Origin: Amyelois transitella
Taxonomy: Eukaryota; Arthropoda; Insecta; Lepidoptera; Pyralidae
Assembly (NCBI RefSeq): GCF_032362555.1
Contig: NC_083522.1
Coordinates: forward strand, 9,574,501-9,638,500
Direction of reading: 5' to 3'
Length of the DNA: 64,000 nucleotides
Every line of letters starts with the position of its first letter. Position 1 is the stretch's first letter. This document shows, piece by piece, positions 40,442 through 55,700 of the stretch. The position numbers and the translations under genes are program-made. Under the pieces are notes generated by a model. The model was given only the letters and a program-made list of their open reading frames with translations, was not told the DNA's origin and made no database searches.

Positions 40442-42948
40442 ATGTGTAATAATATGGATGACTTTTTCAAACCAATAGTTTTAGTGACGGGTTTCGGCCC
40501 TTTTGCAAATCACCCGGTAAACGCAAGTTGGGAAGCTGTGAAATTGATGAATAAAGAAGAAATTGAGCGAAAACACAAGATTGAGTTTGTTCCACTTGAA
40601 ATTCCTGTTACTTATGAAAATGTTGACGAGTTTGTGCCAGCGTTATGGGATACACATGAACCTAAGGTAAAGTAAATTATACATTTTTATTAAGATAAAT
40701 ACATACCTACATCGTTATTAGTGAAAGAAATATTATTGCGTGATGCATTTGTCGACCCTGCCTCCCCCTGAAACAAAGCTTGACTTACATACATACATAC
40801 ATAAAATCACGCCTCTTTCCCGGAGGGGTAGGCAGAGACTACCTCTTTCCACTTGCCACGATCTCTGCATACTTCTTTCGCTTCGTCCACATTCATAACT
40901 CTCTTCATACAAGCTCGGCGGTTTCGGGTACTTTTGACCTGACCCTTTACCAGGACGTCCTTAATTTGATCAAGATACGTTCGTCTAGGTCTTCCCACTC
41001 CGACCTTTCCCTCCACACTCTCCTTGTATATCTGCTTAGTCAACCTGCTTTCATTCATCCTCTCCACATGACCGAACCATCTTAACATACCCTTTTCTAT
41101 TCCTGTAACTACATCTTCTTTCACATCACAACATTCCCTTATCATGCTGTTCCTTATCCTGTCACTCAATTTCACACCCATCATACTCCTTAACGCTCTC
41201 ATTTCCACTGCATTTATTCTGCTTTCATGCTTCTTTTGCCATACCCAACTTTCACTCCCATACATTAATGTCGGGACCAACACGCCCCTGTGCACAGCCA
41301 GTCGAGCCTTTTTGGATAGTTTCTGACTAGCTTGACTTACTGGCAAAAACATACAATTTCATCAAAATTAATTCAGTAAGTTGTTATTACTCTTAACATC
41401 TTTGGACAACAAAACAAATAATTTTTTTTTCATAAATAACATAACATATAATCATGTCTATATCCCTTGCAGGGAACAGATCCAACAGTTATCAAAAGAC
41501 CAAAACTCCACGTTCAGCTTTTTTCCATAAATATATCATAACAGCAACCTACTTACAACATAATTTATTTACAGTTGATGATCCACGTAGGAGTATCAAG
41601 TAACGCAAAGGAACTAACCCTGGAGATGCAGGCACACAAAAAGGGCTACCAACGCATGGACTACCTGGACCGTTGCCCACCTAACCACGTCTGCCCGGCT
41701 GACGGAGCCATCCGAATGCAGACTAGGCTGGACATCGAGAGGATATGCAAGGAGTTCAATGACGGTAACCCACTAGAAGAAAGAAGTAGTGCTGTGGTCT
41801 CGAAGGATGCTGGGAGGTGGGTTATTTATACAAGTATAAACAAAAACTTTTTGTAAAATTATGATGAAACTAGCTTTCTAAATTTTAGGATAAAAAGTAC
41901 CTATGTAATATTTTTCCCATATGCTCAGTGTCTTAAAATCTGTCTAGTTGATTTTGGGTTAAAGGGTAACAAACACACACACATACTTAAAATCCCATTT
42001 AAAATATTAATAGAAAGATTAATTTTCCATTCTTTGTATGGATTTTCAGATAAATTTATTGTATTTTATATCTCAATGACATATATGTATTTGTACTTGC
42101 TGATGATAACAAACATGTTTTGATACCACTAACTTGCAACAAAATCTTGTGCAATTCAGATAAGTGAAATTGACTGATAATATGAACTTCTATCAAGTAA
42201 AACAATTGCGAATGTCAGATAGAAAAGTTTTATTGAATTATCTGATGTATCCATTTCTGAATAGTAGTCTAAAGCAGAACACAGCCTCCATAAAGGGTGC
42301 AACCAGTGCACAAAGTGGATCTTCATATCTTATCTTGATAGTTTTCAGTGCATTGTATCCTCCACTGCTTATGCTTTTTGGCCTGATGCTGATTGGTCCA
42401 TACATACATAAAAACACACCTCTCAGGAAGAGACTATGTCTTTTCACTTGCCACGATCCCTGCATACATCATCACGTTTTTATCAAAAATATATAGACAA
42501 AAGGCTATGTTCAGCTGTTTGGATTAATGAAGAAAATGAGATACAAATAGTGATAGGTTGCTAGCCCATTCACTAAAGAAAAATACTAACTAGTATGCTA
42601 TCCCTTAGCCGCCTTTTACGACATCCAGTGCATATACTAACTAGTATGCTATCCCTTAGCCGCCTTTTACGACATCCAGTGCATTCTAAGTGTCAAGAAC
42701 AACATTTCTCTTTTAATTTGGTTCAGATAATGACAATAACAATTTACTATTCCAGATACTTATGCGAATATATCTACTACCGATCCTTGAGTATAGACAA
42801 TACTCGTACTATCTTTGTCCATGTTCCGGACATGCAGATATACTCTTCAGAGACTACTGCCCGAGGGTTGGAGAGGATCCTGGATTTGTGTCTCAATCAG
42901 ATAAGAGAGAGAGAAGCAGCAGAAAAGATGTATGGCACAGCAGATTAA
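40442..42948 (+). CDS. PGPEP1: Pyroglutamyl-peptidase I
   Basis: Three exons: 40442-40666, 41575-41816 and 42756-42948 (stop), in consistent phase, giving 219 residues. It is a cytosolic cysteine peptidase (family C15) that removes N-terminal pyroglutamate from peptides. Family features are VLVTGFGPFANHPVNASWEA at the N-terminus and the catalytic triad Glu92 (in LTLEMQAHKKGY), Cys159 (in DAGRYLCEYIYYRS) and His178 (in FVHVPD), all present. The length is close to the human 209. An alternative start at Met5 (40454) would shorten it by four residues. Intron 1 hosts an RTE LINE (40785-41340) and intron 2 several repeat fragments. A polyadenylation signal aataaa is at 42977-42982. Nothing suggests loss of function. 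Confidence 0.96.
40785..41340 (-). mobile_element. RTE-clade LINE 3' fragment, intact frame
   Basis: The minus strand is open for ~180 codons: [20 protein letters not shown], then [40 protein letters not shown] and the C-terminal [11 protein letters not shown] just before the catacata tail. It looks nearly identical to the copy at 63578-64000, suggesting recent mobility. It is antisense in PGPEP1 intron 1. Confidence 0.9.
41444..41525 (-). repeat. Rep-A 3' fragment
   Basis: Contains tataatcatgtctatatccc, then agatccaacagttatcaaaa and ccacgttcagct. PGPEP1 intron 1. Confidence 0.6.
42397..42690 (-). repeat. Composite RTE tip and Rep-A fragment with a small tandem duplication
   Basis: An RTE-like tip (catacataaaaacacacctct, 42400-42475) joins Rep-A pieces (tgataggttgctagcccatt). 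A ~47-bp block with tatgctatcccttagccgcc and ttttacgacatccagtgcat is present twice in tandem (about 42590-42684). Confidence 0.6.
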
Positions 42949-42982
42949 TGGAAATCTTAAGAAGTAGATAATTGATAATAAA

Positions 42983-43462
42983 GCAAACAGAGCAGCTTTT
43001 CAGGGCCACAAAATATATACATATAATGAATAGGAAAAGTTACCTATAACATCTTTGAAGGTAAGCGCAGGTACCTATAAAAATTATTACTAATGTAGGT
43101 AACGAGTGAAATATAATGCTATCGAACTGAAATAGATATTATACTTAACTATTATTTGTAAAGCACTATGCATTCCATAATTGTTGTACAAAAATTTATC
43201 TTTAAAGTTTTGTGTATTATAAGTATAATGAGATGTTTATCAGTATTGTAAGAAAAACATTGTAATCGAAAATTCTATGTACTACAATACAAATTCATGG
43301 ATTATTTAATTTTGCCGAAGTCTAAATTTAACTGAAGACGAATAAAATCAGTATCAACAAAATGTAAATATGTACTTAAGAATAAACAGACAAGGCAGGT
43401 GAAATTAAAAAATCCGTGATAAGGATCATAAATAAAAGATACATATAGTTAATAAACATTAG
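42983..43462. other. Convergent 3' intergenic region of PGPEP1 and RpS9
   Basis: AT-rich, with no gene. PGPEP1 and RpS9 transcripts converge here with about 480 bp between their polyadenylation signals. Confidence 0.5.
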
Positions 43463-43468
43463 TTTATT
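43463..43468 (-). terminator. RpS9 polyadenylation signal
   Basis: The plus strand tttatt reads AATAAA on the minus strand, two bases after the RpS9 stop codon. The 3' UTR must be very short, as is usual for ribosomal protein mRNAs. Confidence 0.65.
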
Positions 43469-43470
43469 GT

Positions 43471-45298
<1,828 letters not shown>

Positions 45299-45654
45299 CT
45301 GGAGATGCAAACTTGGTTAGAATCACTTCTTTTGAAACTATTTGTACTAACAATATGAAATGCGGTGTAGCCGTAATATCACTGCAAGAACTAACACATG
45401 CAAGTTAAAGCACTGATTTAATCACGGCGTTGCTTTTGCCTCGTTGTCCACTCAACGCGATCTTATTTTAATCGCTATGATCTACTTTGAGGCTGAAAGT
45501 TTAGGTTATGTCGAATGTTCACAAAATCCGTTTTCATCGAAGTTAAGCGATATTATTTCGGATTGTAAAAGTTATTAACCTTTTCAAACTACACAGATTT
45601 AGCGAAACACCGGAATATTTATATATTTTCATTGAAATAAACAAAAAATATCAC

Positions 45655-45697
45655 CTGGTTCCGCTAACACGGCTCGCCTAAAAAGAAAAGAAAGAAC
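45655..45697 (-). promoter_or_regulatory. RpS9: RpS9 5' UTR exon with candidate 5' TOP tract
   Basis: On the minus strand a pyrimidine run ttctttcttttcttttt leads into aggcgagccgtgttagcgg and a donor accag|gtgata at 45655/45654. Ribosomal protein mRNAs typically start within such a tract (5' TOP), which confers mTOR-dependent translation. The exact start site is inferred. Confidence 0.6.
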
Positions 45698-46756
45698 ACA
45701 GATAGAGTAGAGAATGACCACAAACACAAAATAAAATGTCAAATGCTGGTTGTCAAATGTTTGTCACTGTCACATTCCTAGTAGATTGCCATAGCAAAAT
45801 AAAAATAGCATTATCGTTATCCCAAATTCTCAACAAAAAAAATTTGAAAGTGCGTACTTAAATCCTTATGTTAATTAATATAAGTTAATACATACCCCTC
45901 TTGGGGGGTAGACAGAACCTACACTCGTAGTATATTGTTCTGTAACCTCGCATTGGATTTTAATTGAATGGCAGATCTTGACTCTATCCGGTGTACCTAA
46001 AAATCCGGTGTACCTAAAAATTTTCAATCAATAGCCTTATATACTGTCCTCAATTTTGTGTAAAATGACAGAAACTGGTAACATTTGGATCAACCATAAA
46101 CATATTTTTTTTATTCAATAAGACGAACGCACGAAACATATGGGATAATTACTGTTGTGTAAAACAAAATTTGTAAATTTATTTACTTAATGTACCGTTT
46201 ATCTAGCCAAAATGTTTCATTGGCGTCACGTTTTTATATTATAACATGTATTACTATATAAAAATAAACCGTATAATTTCTTCAATTATTTCTCCACAGA
46301 CATAAATAGTATATATATGTTATGTTTTTAAATCTGTGCATTTCTCTTACAAAAGGCCACAGAGGACTTTTGTCAAAAGGCTAGTGTTACGTTGTGTTTG
46401 TTACCTGCACTTTAGAATAGGGTTTGGCCCTATTCTACTCTTGTCAATTCCTGAGGAGGTCGTAAAGTGCCAGTTAGGGAAGGAACAGTCAGTTAGTGCA
46501 AGGCGTAAAAGGCGACTAAGGAAAGGCTTATGAACTTGGGATTCTTCTTCGATAGATTAGCAACCTGTCAATATGTTGCCTTTATTTCGTTACGAGACTG
46601 TTATTATATCATTCAGTTAGTATTTTTAACTAGCTCGTAACAAACTTACTTTGAGGGTAACTAACTAAATCTGTGTACATATTTACTTATTTATGTGTAT
46701 GTATGTTAAGGTCAATCACTGAAATATAAGAGGTAAAAATAACACAACAAATATAC
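45698..46756. other. Intergenic region between RpS9 and KRI1
   Basis: AT-rich, no gene. A 17-bp motif (atccggtgtacctaaaa) is repeated in tandem near 45986-46021. A Rep-A fragment (gtaaaaggcgactaaggaaa to gattagcaacctgtcaat) lies at 46505-46575. KRI1 polyadenylation signals (tttatt on plus) are near 46758-46770. Confidence 0.5.
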
Positions 46757-46779
46757 ATTTATTTTTATTTACAAAACAT

Positions 46780-49700
46780 TTAAAACTTTTTATATTTCAA
46801 GAATCCTCTATACTTCTTTGGATTCAATCCGTACGCTTTAAGCCTTTCATCTGACAGTTTCGAAAGTGGATTACTTGGATCGTCGTCCTTCTTCGTTTTG
46901 TTCCTAAACTTGTCATTCTTAAATTTATTAAACTCTTTTCTATTGTTGCCATCATTTTTATCAAATTGTTTCTTTCTTTTATTTTTCCTCTTTTTATTTG
47001 GCACTTGATCAGCATTTGAATCAAGTTTTCGTTTCCTGTTATTGCTTTCAATATTAGCTTCATTATTTTTAGGTTTTGCATTAGAAGTTGCTACATCACC
47101 TTGACTGGGTGCCACATTATTTATATGTTCAACAACAAAGCTATTTTTCTGTTCTTTCACCTTTTCTTTTCTTTTATTATTTTCGTTACTTACATTTTCA
47201 TTAATTACACTGTCATTTAAATCTGTTACTTTCGTTTTTATTTCTGTGTCAACTTCTATACCACTTTTATGCTTTTTATGTTTCTTCTTTTTCTTGCTAG
47301 ATTCTAGTAATTGACTTTCATTTCTTGAATTATCTACACTATTAACTTCTAAGGAATCATTTATTCTGTCTTGACTAGTGCTTTCTCCAGTATTTTTGTG
47401 CTTATTCTTTTTCTTCTTAGAATCAATTTGACTTTCATTACTTGAATATTCTGCGCTATTAACTTCAGTTACATTACCGTCTATATCAACATCAGTATCA
47501 TCTTCTTTTATTTTTTTACTTTCTTTATGCTTCTTTTTATTCTTAATACCATCAGTTGTAGCAGTCTCGTCACCATCATCTGCTGTAGCTTCAACGTTGT
47601 CATTCTGTGCTTCATTCATGTCATTATCCTTGTTCTTCTTCTTTTTCTTTTTTTTCTTCTTACTCGCCTCTTCTATAGGTACGACTATTTCTGGTTCCCT
47701 AGAAACAGAATAAAATGTAACACTAGACGATAATGTGCCTTTTTAACGCTGAAATAATTTTTAATACTGAACCCTCGTTTATTCGAAGATTAGCCCTTGC
47801 AAATAAACAACAAACTCTTTACCTCTTATATAAATACTATTATGTAGAGAAAAGATTTATGTACATACATACATACATACATATAAACACGTGTATATCC
47901 CTTGCTGCGTAGCCATATAGGGAGTCAAAAAAAAAAATAAAGGCCACATAGTGACAGCCCATCGCCTACAAGAATCCCAAGTTTATAAGCCTTTCCCTTA
48001 GTCGCTTTTTATGCATTAATATGACTTTGCCTCATCCCTTCGTATTTTACAATCTCCATTGGATAGTGACAAGTAATTGTGTCGCATAACTTCAAACTTG
48101 GATAAATCCATCTTCAAAGATTTTTAAGATTTTGGTATCGTTAAAAAGAAAAAAACACAAGCTTTGAATCTATTTTGTCAGTTGTGTATAAATCCGGATA
48201 GTTTGTGAGAAATTAAGAGTCAAAGTCATATCATTTTATGAAAACCAGATACATCCACTGTCCATTTTTTTTCAAATGATGGTATATCCATGACGACCAA
48301 TCAACGCATTGCTTTTATCTAATATGTCCGACAGTTGACGTAAAGTTTACGACTTTTAACAACTTGCGCTCCCGTGTTTTATTATTTATTTTGGGTAATT
48401 ACTTCGTTTCCATGGATAATTCTATTAAAATTTTGTCACCCAGTAATGCCCGTAAACGGCCTAATATAAAAACTCGCCGTAAGAAAGAGGAAAGAGCGAA
48501 AATTCGGTAAATTTGTAATACGTATGCAAGCGTTATTTGAAAACTTCAGACAGCGCTAGTGATGTGGCTAGCCATTATCGACTCAATTATCTACACTTAC
48601 TATTGTGTTATTCTACTATTACAGAATAATTTGGATGTGACGAAATATGTAACAAGTTTTGTTTTACATACGACTTCTCCGATCTTTTAGTAGGTATACA
48701 GGACTATCTGTATAAGTTATTGTCCAGAGAATTGCTGAAAACTCACTTTGGACAAGATTCGGCTTCGTTGCCGCAGTTAAACTATTATAAAAATATGCTC
48801 AACAGTGAAAATGTGATAGGGCGACCAATGCTCGAAGAAGAGATTGCAGAAGATGATTCAGAAGAAGTATTAAGTTTTGTTTAAAATAATTTATTTAATT
48901 ACTCACTCTTATAATAAAAAAACTTTGTTTTTAATCAATTTTGACACACCTTTTTTAAATAGAAAAATGGTTTGTCCTAGTTATGTTATTTTTCTTTCTA
49001 TTCAGTTAGCTAACACGTTTGACCCTTGATAATTTACCGTGATATCGTCATGAGCATATTGAGCACATCCCTAGCTCGGGTCGTATTTTTTTAAATCTAG
49101 TTAAATCCAGACAGGTTAAATCAAAATAATATAAATCCATCATAAGTTTTTTCAAAGATGGATAAAATGCATTCCATTATATCGAATATGGGTAGATCCA
49201 ATCTTAAAATTAAATTTTTGCAAAGACGAATTGATCAATTATTATAATTGATGAAAGGGACGGTTTTATCAACTATTGTTGCCATTTTAAAATAAAAACT
49301 GCCTTAGAAATCAAAGTGTGTATATTATTATCACTGTTTTCTGAATATCTTCTAAAAGTGTAGAGTGGATTTATCCGACTTTGAAGTTAAGCGACACAAT
49401 TGTAACAAATAAACTTAGAAACTACTAGACATAAATACATTAAATGACGCCTTTCTCCCGGAGGGGTAGGCAGAGACTATATCTTTCCACTCGCCACGAT
49501 CCCCGCATAGTTTTATCCATTGCTTTATCCAGACAGATTTTGGCGATATTTAGCACAGATACAGAACTTCAGGAGTAACCTAGGTCTTTTCTGAAAACTC
49601 CATCCATGTAATCACGTCTATATCCCTTGCGGTGTAGACAGAGTCAGCAATCTTGATAGACTGACAAGCTCCGTTCAGCTGTTACGCTCAATAACATAAA

Positions 49701-52700
49701 TATGATTATATGTAGAATGATAGAATCTGGAAATTCCGAGTATTACATAGTATTTATATCTTAAAAAACTTACTCAGGCAGATCTTTGAACAAGCTGGGC
49801 AGCACTTTCTTCTTGAGTCTCAAGTCCTGCGCTTTCTGAGCGTAAGTCTTCACTTCCCCTTTCTCCACGTTCTCGGGCCGGTGCCTCACTATCTTCTTCA
49901 GCGGCACCCATTGTGTCAGCTCTTTGTCGTCAGCTAGAAGAATCTGTTTAATAATCATTTTAACGATAAATATCTGCCGTGTGGTTCCCGGCACCAATAG
50001 TAAAAAGAATGGGACCACTCGCATACCTTTCCCACGGATGTCGTAAAAGGCGAGTAAGGGATAGGCTTATTAAAATTAGGATTCTTAAAGCGATGGGCTA
50101 GCAACCTGTAACTCAATTCTATCATTTAGCCTAACAGCTGAATGTTGCCTATCAATCTTTTGATGACTGTTGGCTCTATCTAGCCCGCAAGGGTTAGTGT
50201 TCGGGAAAAGATCGGTTAGGGAAAAGATAGTGAGAAAACCTGCACATTCAAGAAACTGGATGTGTAACCATGATAGATCCAATATGGGTTAGGTTCCCCT
50301 GCAAAGGTTGCGGAGGTCAGACGGGAGTCGCTTCGTGTAAAATCCTGACTCACCCAATCCAGGATCCATAGTTGCAGACATGCCCCGGGCTCCTCTCCAG
50401 AGTGGTAAGGATGCAACTGGGACTAAAGCCAGGAGGAAGAACAAACATACCTCTTCAATAGTCAGCCCGTAGTCATTTGGAACAACCTCTCTATACTTGA
50501 ATCTAGTTGGCAAATCCCCACCAATGATATCTTCACAATCCATTTTATAATATTCCTCCATGTACTCATTGTAGGTCTTATTGGCTATGGTCGGCACGAA
50601 TTTAGGCTTGTCTATGGTCAGAAGCTGGCCCAGTTTGGATTTTTTCTTGCGATTTCTTCGCTTTTTGCCTAAGGATTTCTGTATTTCCTCCATAAGGTTC
50701 GTTCTGGCTTGTTTTGGGTCGTAATCGGCGTCCATCTGTGAAGAAAAGAAGTTCTTTGAGAACCATAATTCTCATAAACCCAAAGGTTGACTGGAAGAGA
50801 TTGCATTAGCGATAAGTCCGCCTTTGTGCCATCTCTGTCTGTTTTATGTTGTTTTGTATGTTTTACTCTTATGGTGCAATAGTTTTATCGTTCTATCATT
50901 TTTATAAAAAAGGATCTATAAATAATAAATATAAAATGTATATACGGGGCAAATTACACAGATTGAGTTAGCCTCGAATTAAGTGCGAGACTTGTGTTAC
51001 GAGATACTAACTCAATGATACTATATTTTATAATAAATACTTATATAGATAAACATCAAGACCAAAGCCAATCAGAACAAGATCTTTTCTCATCATGCCG
51101 GGATTCGAACCCGGGACCTCCGGTGTCACAGACAAGCGAGTTACCGCTGCGCCACAGAGAACGTAGAATGTCGATCTATGAGATCTGTAGGCCTTGATGT
51201 GTTTATCAATTAGATTTTTTTTTAAAGACTTGAACCTTTAGCAACTCTTACAATTGATTTCTGTAATAAAGTTTTTACTGTCTTGACTAATAGTGTGGAC
51301 TAGATAAATGTGGTCTGTCAACCTGTCATTATTTGAATCTCAATTCCATAAAGTCATACAGCTGAAGATGGCATTATCTACCTTATAAGGGATATAGACG
51401 TGACTATATGTAGACCTAGACATACATATAATCACGTCTCTATCCCTTGCGGGGCAAACAGAGCCAACAGTATTATTTTAGGCGATGGGCTAGAGCATAT
51501 ATACATAAATATAATCACGTCTATATCCCCTAGGGGTAGACACAGCTGACAGTACCGAAAGACTGATAGGCCACGTTCAGCTGTTTGGCTTACTGAAAGA
51601 ATAGAGATTCATATATAGTGACAGGTTGCTTGCCCATCATCTAAAAGCAGAATCCCAAATTTAAAAGCCTATCCCTTAGTCTCCTTATACGACATCCATG
51701 TGAAAGTGATAGAGTGGTCCTATTCTTTTTTGTATTGGTGCCGGGAACCACACGACACATATATATATACATATATAATATAAACATATATGTATATATG
51801 TGGACTTACATTAAAATCTTCATCCTCACAGTGAGGTCCATCGTTGTCATCACATTCCCCCACTTCTGGCTCGTAATTCTCCCAGTTCTCTGTAAATATA
51901 CATTCATATGTAAAAATCTTTATATCTTACGGGGTAGACAGGGCCTCAAAAAGACTGAAAGACCACGTTCAAATGGATGGCTTAATGATAGAGAATTGAT
52001 ATTTATAATCATATATATTTAACACTAGCTGTGCCCGCGACTTCGTCCGCGTAGAATAGTTATACACACACACACACACACATGATCACGTCTATATCCC
52101 TTGCGGGGTAGACAGAGCCAACAGTCTTGAAAAGACTGAATGGCCAATAATAGAATAGTTATGTTGGGCATAATTGAAGCCAAGCTCAAGGATGAATAAT
52201 TATCCCCGTTTTTTTCACATATTCATTATTTCTTTGCTCTTTATAGTTGCAGCGTGATGTTATTATAGCCTAAAGGCTTTCTTGATAAATGGTCTATACA
52301 ACGCAAAATATTTTTCAATTCGAACCAGTAGTTCCTGAGATTAGCGTGTTCAAACAATCAAACTCTTCAAGCTCAGCTCAGCAAGAGTATCGGTGGTCCA
52401 ATCGGTACGGTGCCTGGTTAAGACTGCGTGACACGCATATAGGCACAAGTTCAAATCCCACCTCGGCTATGAACCATTGATTATTTTCGAAGTTATGTAG
52501 GTACATTAGTTGGAATACTAACCAATGCTCTTACGGTGAGGGAGAACATGGTGGGGAAACCTGCACGTTCAGGCAATATACATACATATAGTCACGTCTA
52601 TATCCCTTACGGGGTAGACAGAGCCAATAGTCCCGAAAAGACTGAATGGCCACGTTCAGATGCCCGACTAAATGATGGAATTGAGATCCAAATAGTGACA

Positions 52701-55700
52701 GGTTGCTAGCCCATCGCCTAAAACAGAATCGCAATTTTATAAGCCTATCCCTTAGTCGCCTTTTAGGACATCCATGGGAAAGAGATGGAGTGGTCCTTTT
52801 CTTTTTTGTATTGGTGCCGGGAACCACACGGCAGGGAGGCAACTGAATGTGCAGTAATTATGATCGATCTTATACGGGTTAGTGCCTGGGTGTAAAAACC
52901 TGACTCACCCAATCCAGGATCCAAGGTCAAAGGCATATCCCGGGCTCCTCTCCAGAGTGATGAAGATGTTATCAGGAGGAAGAAGATGAACGTACCTATT
53001 TCCAATTCCTCGTCTAGATCAGGGAACACCGGTTTCTGGTCGTCAGCGTCCCCGTAATATTCCTCATCAAAGATGGCGCGCATGCGCCGATCGTGTTCTT
53101 CGGGGTCGAAATCACCCTCTATATCTTCTTCCTGCAATATATTATACAATGCAATACCGCTTAGTGATAAGGGTTGTCTACCCTTAACATTTTTTTTTAA
53201 AAATAGAAATTACTTAAAACTTATTTATATGGCAAAACAACGTTTGCCGGGACAGCTAGTATATTACACTGACGCCATTTTTATCGCGCGAAAAACTATT
53301 GCTGTTCCATTTTACGTCATAATAAAAAGGGAAACATTTATAGAAAATTAAAAAAAAGTGAATAAGATTAATAAAACAATAATATGTAATAACAAATTGG
53401 GATAAGTCCGCCATTGTATATATTCTTCTAAATCCAACGACTGTTTTGTAATTTGTTATATAGGTATTGCCTGCGCAAAAGCTATTGTTAGTTAGCAAAA
53501 CAAACTTCTTACCTTAAAAGCCAGCTCATCATTCCCCGTGACCTCCTTAATTTTGGCGATCTTCTCCTTAATCTCCTTCAGCTTGAGCGCCTTCAGCCTC
53601 GCGATGTCCTCCATCTTCCTCTTCTTCTCGCTCTCCTTGCGCGCGCGCGCTTCAGCCCGCTTGCGCGCGCGCCGCTCGTCCTTGGGCCGGATGTAGTTCA
53701 TCGTGCGCGGGAAACGTTTCAACTGGTGGGGAAATTCATTGCTATATGTATATAAATCAATGTCACCATCCGTTCGAAAACGGATAGAATAGGATAGATT
53801 AATTTTCAAAATTGGATACAAGGTATCACTTTTTGACGTCACGTCACTTAAATCTAACTATAACTACTACCGCTTCCAAAGTGCATGTGTAGAAGAAGCG
53901 GCGGAATAAACTACACTGCAGCATTTTCATCGGACGTCAATTTACAAATATAGATCTTTTAAATCTAAATCATGGACGAATGCACATTGTCTACATTAAA
54001 AAACATGAATGAATGTAGAACTAGTAGTAGATCTTTAATTATTACAATAAAACACAGAATCCTTAAATTTTAAACTGTTTAACGCCTTTCACTTTTAATG
54101 ATTGTGAGCTTTATTGCAATACATTACGATCCATTTCTGAAAGGTTTCTGTAAGTTCAAAATGGTGGATTTAACTTTTTCAGACGTTGTTTTTTTGGTTT
54201 TGCGAAAGGTTTAAAGGTAACCTGTTACATTATTGTACACATTTATTTGGTGTAATTAATAACTAATCAGACTAATTTTTCATTATGAGGTACCTATATA
54301 TATTGCATACCCGCCAGAGATTTAAATCCTAACTTTTTTATAATTGCCACTAAGACATTGCCAAGTGTTTATATCTAATTTTAAAGTAAATTCTTCACTT
54401 ACTACCTCTCCCGTTTATAAACAAAGTCCTTACTCTTTACTCAGATATTCCGCATCTCACCCAATTCAGTATCCATCGTCAAAAGCATACCCCGGGCTCC
54501 TCTCTAACATACATACATATGGTCACGTCTATATCCCTTGCGAGGTAGACAGAGCCAACAGACTTGAAAAGACTGAATGGCCACGTTCAGCTATTTGGCT
54601 TAAAGATAGAATTGAGATTCAAATAGTGACAGGTTGCTAACCCAACACCTAAAAAAGAATCCTAAGTTTGTAAGCCTTTCCCTTAGTCACCTTTTACGAC
54701 ATCCATGGAAAAGAGATGGAGTGGTCCTATTCTTTTTTGTATTGGTGCCGGGAACCACACGGCACACTCCTCTCTAAACCTGGACTAAAGTAAAGAGGAA
54801 GAATACTCACGTATTCCTCATCAGGTTCTTCGAACCGGAAGTTGTACGCCCGCTCGAACTTGCCCTGTTCTTCCACCATCTTCTCGTCCGCCTCCAGGTC
54901 TTCATCGTCCCTCAGTTTGTCCGTTACAGCTGCGGCATCATCGTCTTCTAGATATCTGGAGAAAAAGAAAATATAATTACTGAGTGTTAAAAGTGATTCT
55001 CCTTTTAGGCGATGGGCTAGAGCATACATACATATAGTCAGGTCTTGTGGGGTAGAAAGAGCCAACAGACTTGAAAGACTGATAGGCTGCATTCAGCTGA
55101 GTGGCTTTATAATATAATTGAGATTCAAATAGTGGCAGGCTGCTAGCCTATCATCTAAAAAAAGAATCCCAAGTTTATAAGCCTATCCCTTAGTCGCCTT
55201 ATACGACATCCATGAGTAATGGAGTGGACCTATTCTTTTTTCTATTGGTGCTGGGAACCACACGGCTCCGGCTAGAGCAACCTGTCACTATTTGGATCCC
55301 AACTCCATTTCCGAAATTATTTCTACTATCTAAGGATTTTTAAGCATTTGCTTGCAACATCACGGCTCAAATGCATTATTCCTTATTTTGAACACAAAAG
55401 AAAACAAAATCAATAAGGCAAGAGTGAATAGGCACTATTTGAGCTAGCGTGCACCATCTTAGGGCTCACCTCGCTTACCAACAGGTAGATTGAGGTAAGA
55501 CGCACTCAAATCACTACATAGTATAAAACAAAGTCGCTATTTTAGTCTGTTTGTCTGTATGCTTAAATCTTTAAAATTACGCAACGGATTTTGATGCGGT
55601 TTTTTGTAACAGGTAGAGTGATTCAAGAGGAAGGTTTTTATGTATAATTACATTTATAATTTTGCACCCATGCGAAGCCGGGGCGGGTCGCTAGTCTATT

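Noticed and set aside
40807-41352. 181-residue minus-strand ORF as a host gene
   Set aside because: It is the C-terminal part of an RTE reverse transcriptase ORF with a CATA-repeat tail, and a second copy lies at 63578.
53073-53351. 92-residue plus-strand ORF across KRI1 exon 7
   Set aside because: Antisense to a conserved KRI1 exon, and it continues into a Helitron-like repeat.
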